This document shows, piece after piece, positions 62,484-64,000 of a stretch of 64,000 nucleotides of DNA; positions within the stretch are counted from its first letter, which is position 1, and each line of letters opens with the position of its first letter. The notes below the pieces were generated by a model. It was not told the origin of the DNA. It searched no databases and saw nothing but the letters and a program-made list of their open reading frames with translations. The stretch is taken from assembly GCA_023426575.1 (NCBI GenBank), contig JAFAAL010000030.1:10933-74932 (forward strand), given 5' to 3'. The stretch is from Bacillota bacterium. Its GTDB lineage: Bacteria > Bacillota > Clostridia > Saccharofermentanales > DTU023. Made by a program: the position numbers and the translations under genes.

Positions 62484-63041
62484 TTACCAACCTTGCTGTT
62501 CGTGATTTTCGTGATGAAGTTCTGAGGGCTCGGGAGTGATCAACTCAGCCTCAAGAGGCTCGACAGGCTCAAGATCACCGACCTCAGACTTCTGTTCCTC
62601 ACGGAGCTTCTTATTGCGCTTTGCAGCAAATTCCTCACGTGTCAAAATATCGACCACCCGGACATTCAATGCCAGCACATTGAGCCCCGTCATGTGATTG
62701 ACGCGCTCACTGACCAGATCCTTCAACTGTTCAAAGACCTCCGGCGCAGACTTCCCATACTCCAAGACCATCTCGAGATTGACGATGACACCATCATCCT
62801 CCATATCGACACTGACGCCCTTAGTCTTATCGGCCTGGCCAAAACTCTCCTTGATACTCGTGAAAAAGCTGCCACTCATCGCGAGAATCCCCTCGATCTC
62901 CTGAATGGCAAAGCCAACAATCTTGGAGACCACCTCCTCGCGGAAGCGCAGGGTGCTTTCATATTCCGTCTGGGGCTCGGTACGATGCTCCTGATTCAGA
63001 TTGAGATTATCCATATTGTTCACTTCATCAGACATAGTCAT
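62484..63041 (-). CDS. Asp23/Gls24 family envelope stress response protein
   Basis: 185 residues. The core STLRFREEVVSKIVGFAIQEIEGILAM and VNHMTGLNVLALNVRVVDIL is the Asp23 fold; a C-terminal acidic tail (about 140-185) is extra. ATG 63041 or the ATG two codons later can start it (AAAGGAA upstream). Partner of AmaP. Confidence 0.88.
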   Translation of the reverse strand: MTMSDEVNNMDNLNLNQEHRTEPQTEYESTLRFREEVVSKIVGFAIQEIEGILAMSGSFFTSIKESFGQADKTKGVSVDMEDDGVIVNLEMVLEYGKSAPEVFEQLKDLVSERVNHMTGLNVLALNVRVVDILTREEFAAKRNKKLREEQKSEVGDLEPVEPLEAELITPEPSELHHENHEQQGW

Positions 63042-63087
63042 CTATTCCTTTCTCCACTTCATTAGAGCCCAATTTGGACTCTCATAA

Positions 63088-63116
63088 ATTATATGAAGAG
63101 CGGGAATTTAATTCAA
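63088..63116 (-). promoter_or_regulatory. Promoter of the asp23-amaP operon
   Basis: On the minus strand TTGAAT (63116-63111), 17 bp, TATAAT (63093-63088). Confidence 0.75.
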
Positions 63117-63205
63117 GTTCATAGGGCACCCTAGAGCTTTGAGAGATTCTGCCATGATCATAAAAAGTAAAAACCCCAGAAGCCTTGCGCCTCTAGGGTC
63201 TACCG

Positions 63206-63250
63206 TGGTGGGAACTACTGGGCTCGAACCAGTGACCTCCTGCTTGTAAG
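63206..63250 (-). other. 3' half of tRNA-Val(UAC): attachment-site remnant of an integrated element
   Basis: On the minus strand the sequence from the anticodon loop (CTTACAA, anticodon TAC) onward is intact: 3' anticodon stem GCAGG, variable loop AGGTC, T arm ACTGG-TTCGAGC-CCAGT, acceptor AGTTCCC, A, CCA. The 5' half is absent; the bases before the loop (ACTCT) cannot pair with GCAGG. This is the usual scar of tyrosine-recombinase integration with crossover in the anticodon loop. Host sequence is on the left, the element on the right. Confidence 0.8.
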
Positions 63251-63355
63251 AGAGTTCCGTTGCAACATAACGTAAACTGATAAGCCCAAAAGGCTTGATT
63301 CAACAGCGTTTTTATCAGATGGTGAAATTAACAAAACCACAGGAATTTGACCTGA

Positions 63356-63373
63356 GTACTACAAAAGTACTAC
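63356..63373. repeat. Direct GTACTAC repeats, candidate integrase arm sites
   Basis: GTACTAC at 63356-63362 and 63367-63373, 11 bp apart, about 105 bp from the tRNA fragment. The spacing suits arm-type integrase binding sites. Confidence 0.45.
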
Positions 63374-63407
63374 ATCGCTTCAATAACCATATGCAAAAGC
63401 CAAAAAA

Positions 63408-63427
63408 AGAGGCGCATAGCGCCTCTG
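63408..63427 (-). terminator. Terminator at the end of the excisionase unit
   Basis: On the minus strand AGAGGCGC, TAT, GCGCCTCT, then TTTTTT. It fits the excisionase-like gene to its right. Confidence 0.7.
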
Positions 63428-63450
63428 GTGCCCTTAAGGTTAAAGTATAA

Positions 63451-63532
63451 CCCCGCAGCTGCGGGGATCATGATATCCATGCGGTACTTCTCAATACCTA
63501 ACTCGGATCACCCCCGCTAACGCGGGGAAAAG
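63451..63532. CRISPR. Two-unit type I-E-like CRISPR remnant
   Basis: Two palindromic cores of the form CCCCGC-nnnn-GCGGGG start at 63451 and 63512, exactly 61 bp apart, the usual I-E repeat plus spacer period. The second, with flanks (GGATCACC before and AAAAG after), resembles I-E repeats; the first keeps only the core. No cas genes are present. GCCCTTAAGG occurs on both sides (63430-63439 and 63532-63541). Confidence 0.3.
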
Positions 63533-63573
63533 CCCTTAAGGACACTTAAAGCATATCATGTGCAGGGTCTTTG

Positions 63574-63903
63574 TCAACTCCTATGCTTATAGGAGTCGCG
63601 CATAAGCCACCGCCCTTTGATCTGTATCGCCCCTGCGAGTCGACCCTCGCTAGCCAGCTTGCGAGCATAGCCAGCAGATATGCCCTCGCGCTGGGCCCAC
63701 CTGGGCAGCGTGATGAGGTTGGCACTCCCCTCAGTATGGGGAGCGGCCGTGCGATAATCCAAGTTTTTTTCTCTCTCGTCGATAGCCCAGTTTCGACCTA
63801 TCTTTTGTGCGGTGATAAGTAAGCCCTTTTGAGCTTTTTTTCTGGCCGTCACGGGAGAGATCCCCTCCCGTGCGGCCCACTCTGCTAGTGATATCAACCT
63901 CAT
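63574..63903 (-). CDS. Tandem excisionase-like DNA-binding protein
   Basis: 109 residues with AGGAG upstream. Two similar winged-helix-like units: RLISLAEWAAREGISPVTARKKAQKGLL (residues 2-29) and NLITLPRWAQREGISAGYARKLASEGRL (about 62-89), each ending in a basic wing with a Trp (NWAIDE and RWLMRD). This is the small MerR/excisionase-type fold, here duplicated. Position beside the tRNA scar supports a role in excision of the element. No integrase is seen between it and the attachment site. Confidence 0.7.
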   Translation of the reverse strand: MRLISLAEWAAREGISPVTARKKAQKGLLITAQKIGRNWAIDEREKNLDYRTAAPHTEGSANLITLPRWAQREGISAGYARKLASEGRLAGAIQIKGRWLMRDSYKHRS

Positions 63904-63916
63904 TTTTTCTCCTATC

Positions 63917-63938
63917 GAGAGTACAGACCTGTGCTCTC
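63917..63938. promoter_or_regulatory. Inverted-repeat operator upstream of the excisionase-like gene
   Basis: GAGAGTACAG and CTGTGCTCTC, two bases apart with one mismatch, 14 bp before the start codon. It suits a dimeric regulator. Beyond it, to the window end, I see nothing I can name. Confidence 0.5.
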
Positions 63939-64000
63939 TAGCGTATACATATGGTACGGGGCTACAGTAGAAACGATTGGCTTTACGCCGAGCGCCTCCT

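Noticed and set aside
63451..63466. A simple terminator at the first palindrome
   Set aside because: CCCCGCAGCTGCGGGG is not followed by a T-run on either strand; the 61-bp match to the second palindrome is a better lead.

Overview
The window looks like chromosomal DNA of a Gram-positive anaerobe in the Clostridia (Firmicutes). The evidence is the gene set: an Asp23/AmaP envelope-stress pair, IreB-RuvX-DUF1292, a KtrAB-type potassium system, a serC-serA-DUF1015 serine cluster, tryptophanase, a FemAB-type transferase and a GlsB/YeaQ protein, with no outer-membrane genes. Most of it is GC-rich by eye. The stretch 26.85-33.55 kb is clearly AT-rich with different codon use. I cannot name a genus.

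Layout. 1-5.8 kb (minus): FemAB-like transferase (cut by the window edge), formate/nitrite transporter, and a MacB-like ABC system with a secreted CARDB-like partner. 5.9-7.3 kb: tryptophanase. 7.4-10.7 kb (minus): serine biosynthesis. 10.8-17.6 kb (minus): SbcC, SbcD, a MATE exporter and a membrane protein. 17.7-24.2 kb: SDR enzyme, P-loop/Asp23 protein, YebC, YbjQ, YigZ, a DUF4015 glycosidase-like protein and SerS. 24.3-26.8 kb: ThrRS and GlsB. 26.8-33.5 kb: AT-rich island with a RiPP (ribosomally made, modified peptide) cluster. It holds a Cys-rich precursor with two CxCxC triads, a radical SAM/SPASM maturase, an ABC-2 type transporter with two permease-like genes, and a fused ABC exporter. 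33.6-37.2 kb (minus): rpmG-secE-nusG-rplK-rplA-rplJ-rplL with an L10 leader. 37.3-39.4 kb: a kinase-like/nuclease-like fusion coupled to an atypical HPRT, and a phosphodiesterase. 39.5-40.2 kb: a probable structured non-coding RNA of about 630 nt. 40.2-44.8 kb (minus): AlaX-type editing protein, CPBP protease, DUF2156, two DUF1292 proteins, RuvX, IreB. 45-48.3 kb: RNase R and MtaB. 48.3-55.5 kb: a MalEFGK-like sugar ABC importer followed by a lipoprotein MsrAB. 55.5-57.5 kb: SecG, a four-TM protein with a structured leader, tRNA-Asp and tRNA-Phe. 57.5-63.1 kb (minus): Trk/Ktr potassium uptake, CapA-like lipoprotein, AmaP and Asp23. 63.2-64 kb: the edge of an integrated element, seen as the 3' half of a tRNA-Val gene, integrase-arm-like repeats, a tandem excisionase-like protein and a two-unit CRISPR-like remnant.

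How the genes work together. The RiPP island appears self-contained: its strong promoter reads precursor, permease, ATPase, maturase and second permease in that order, and a convergent gene supplies a second exporter. The two stretches most likely to be new biology are this cluster and the orphan structured RNA at 39.57-40.19 kb. Next comes the coupled pair at 37.3-38.9 kb, in which both proteins appear to have lost residues expected for kinase and HPRT catalysis.
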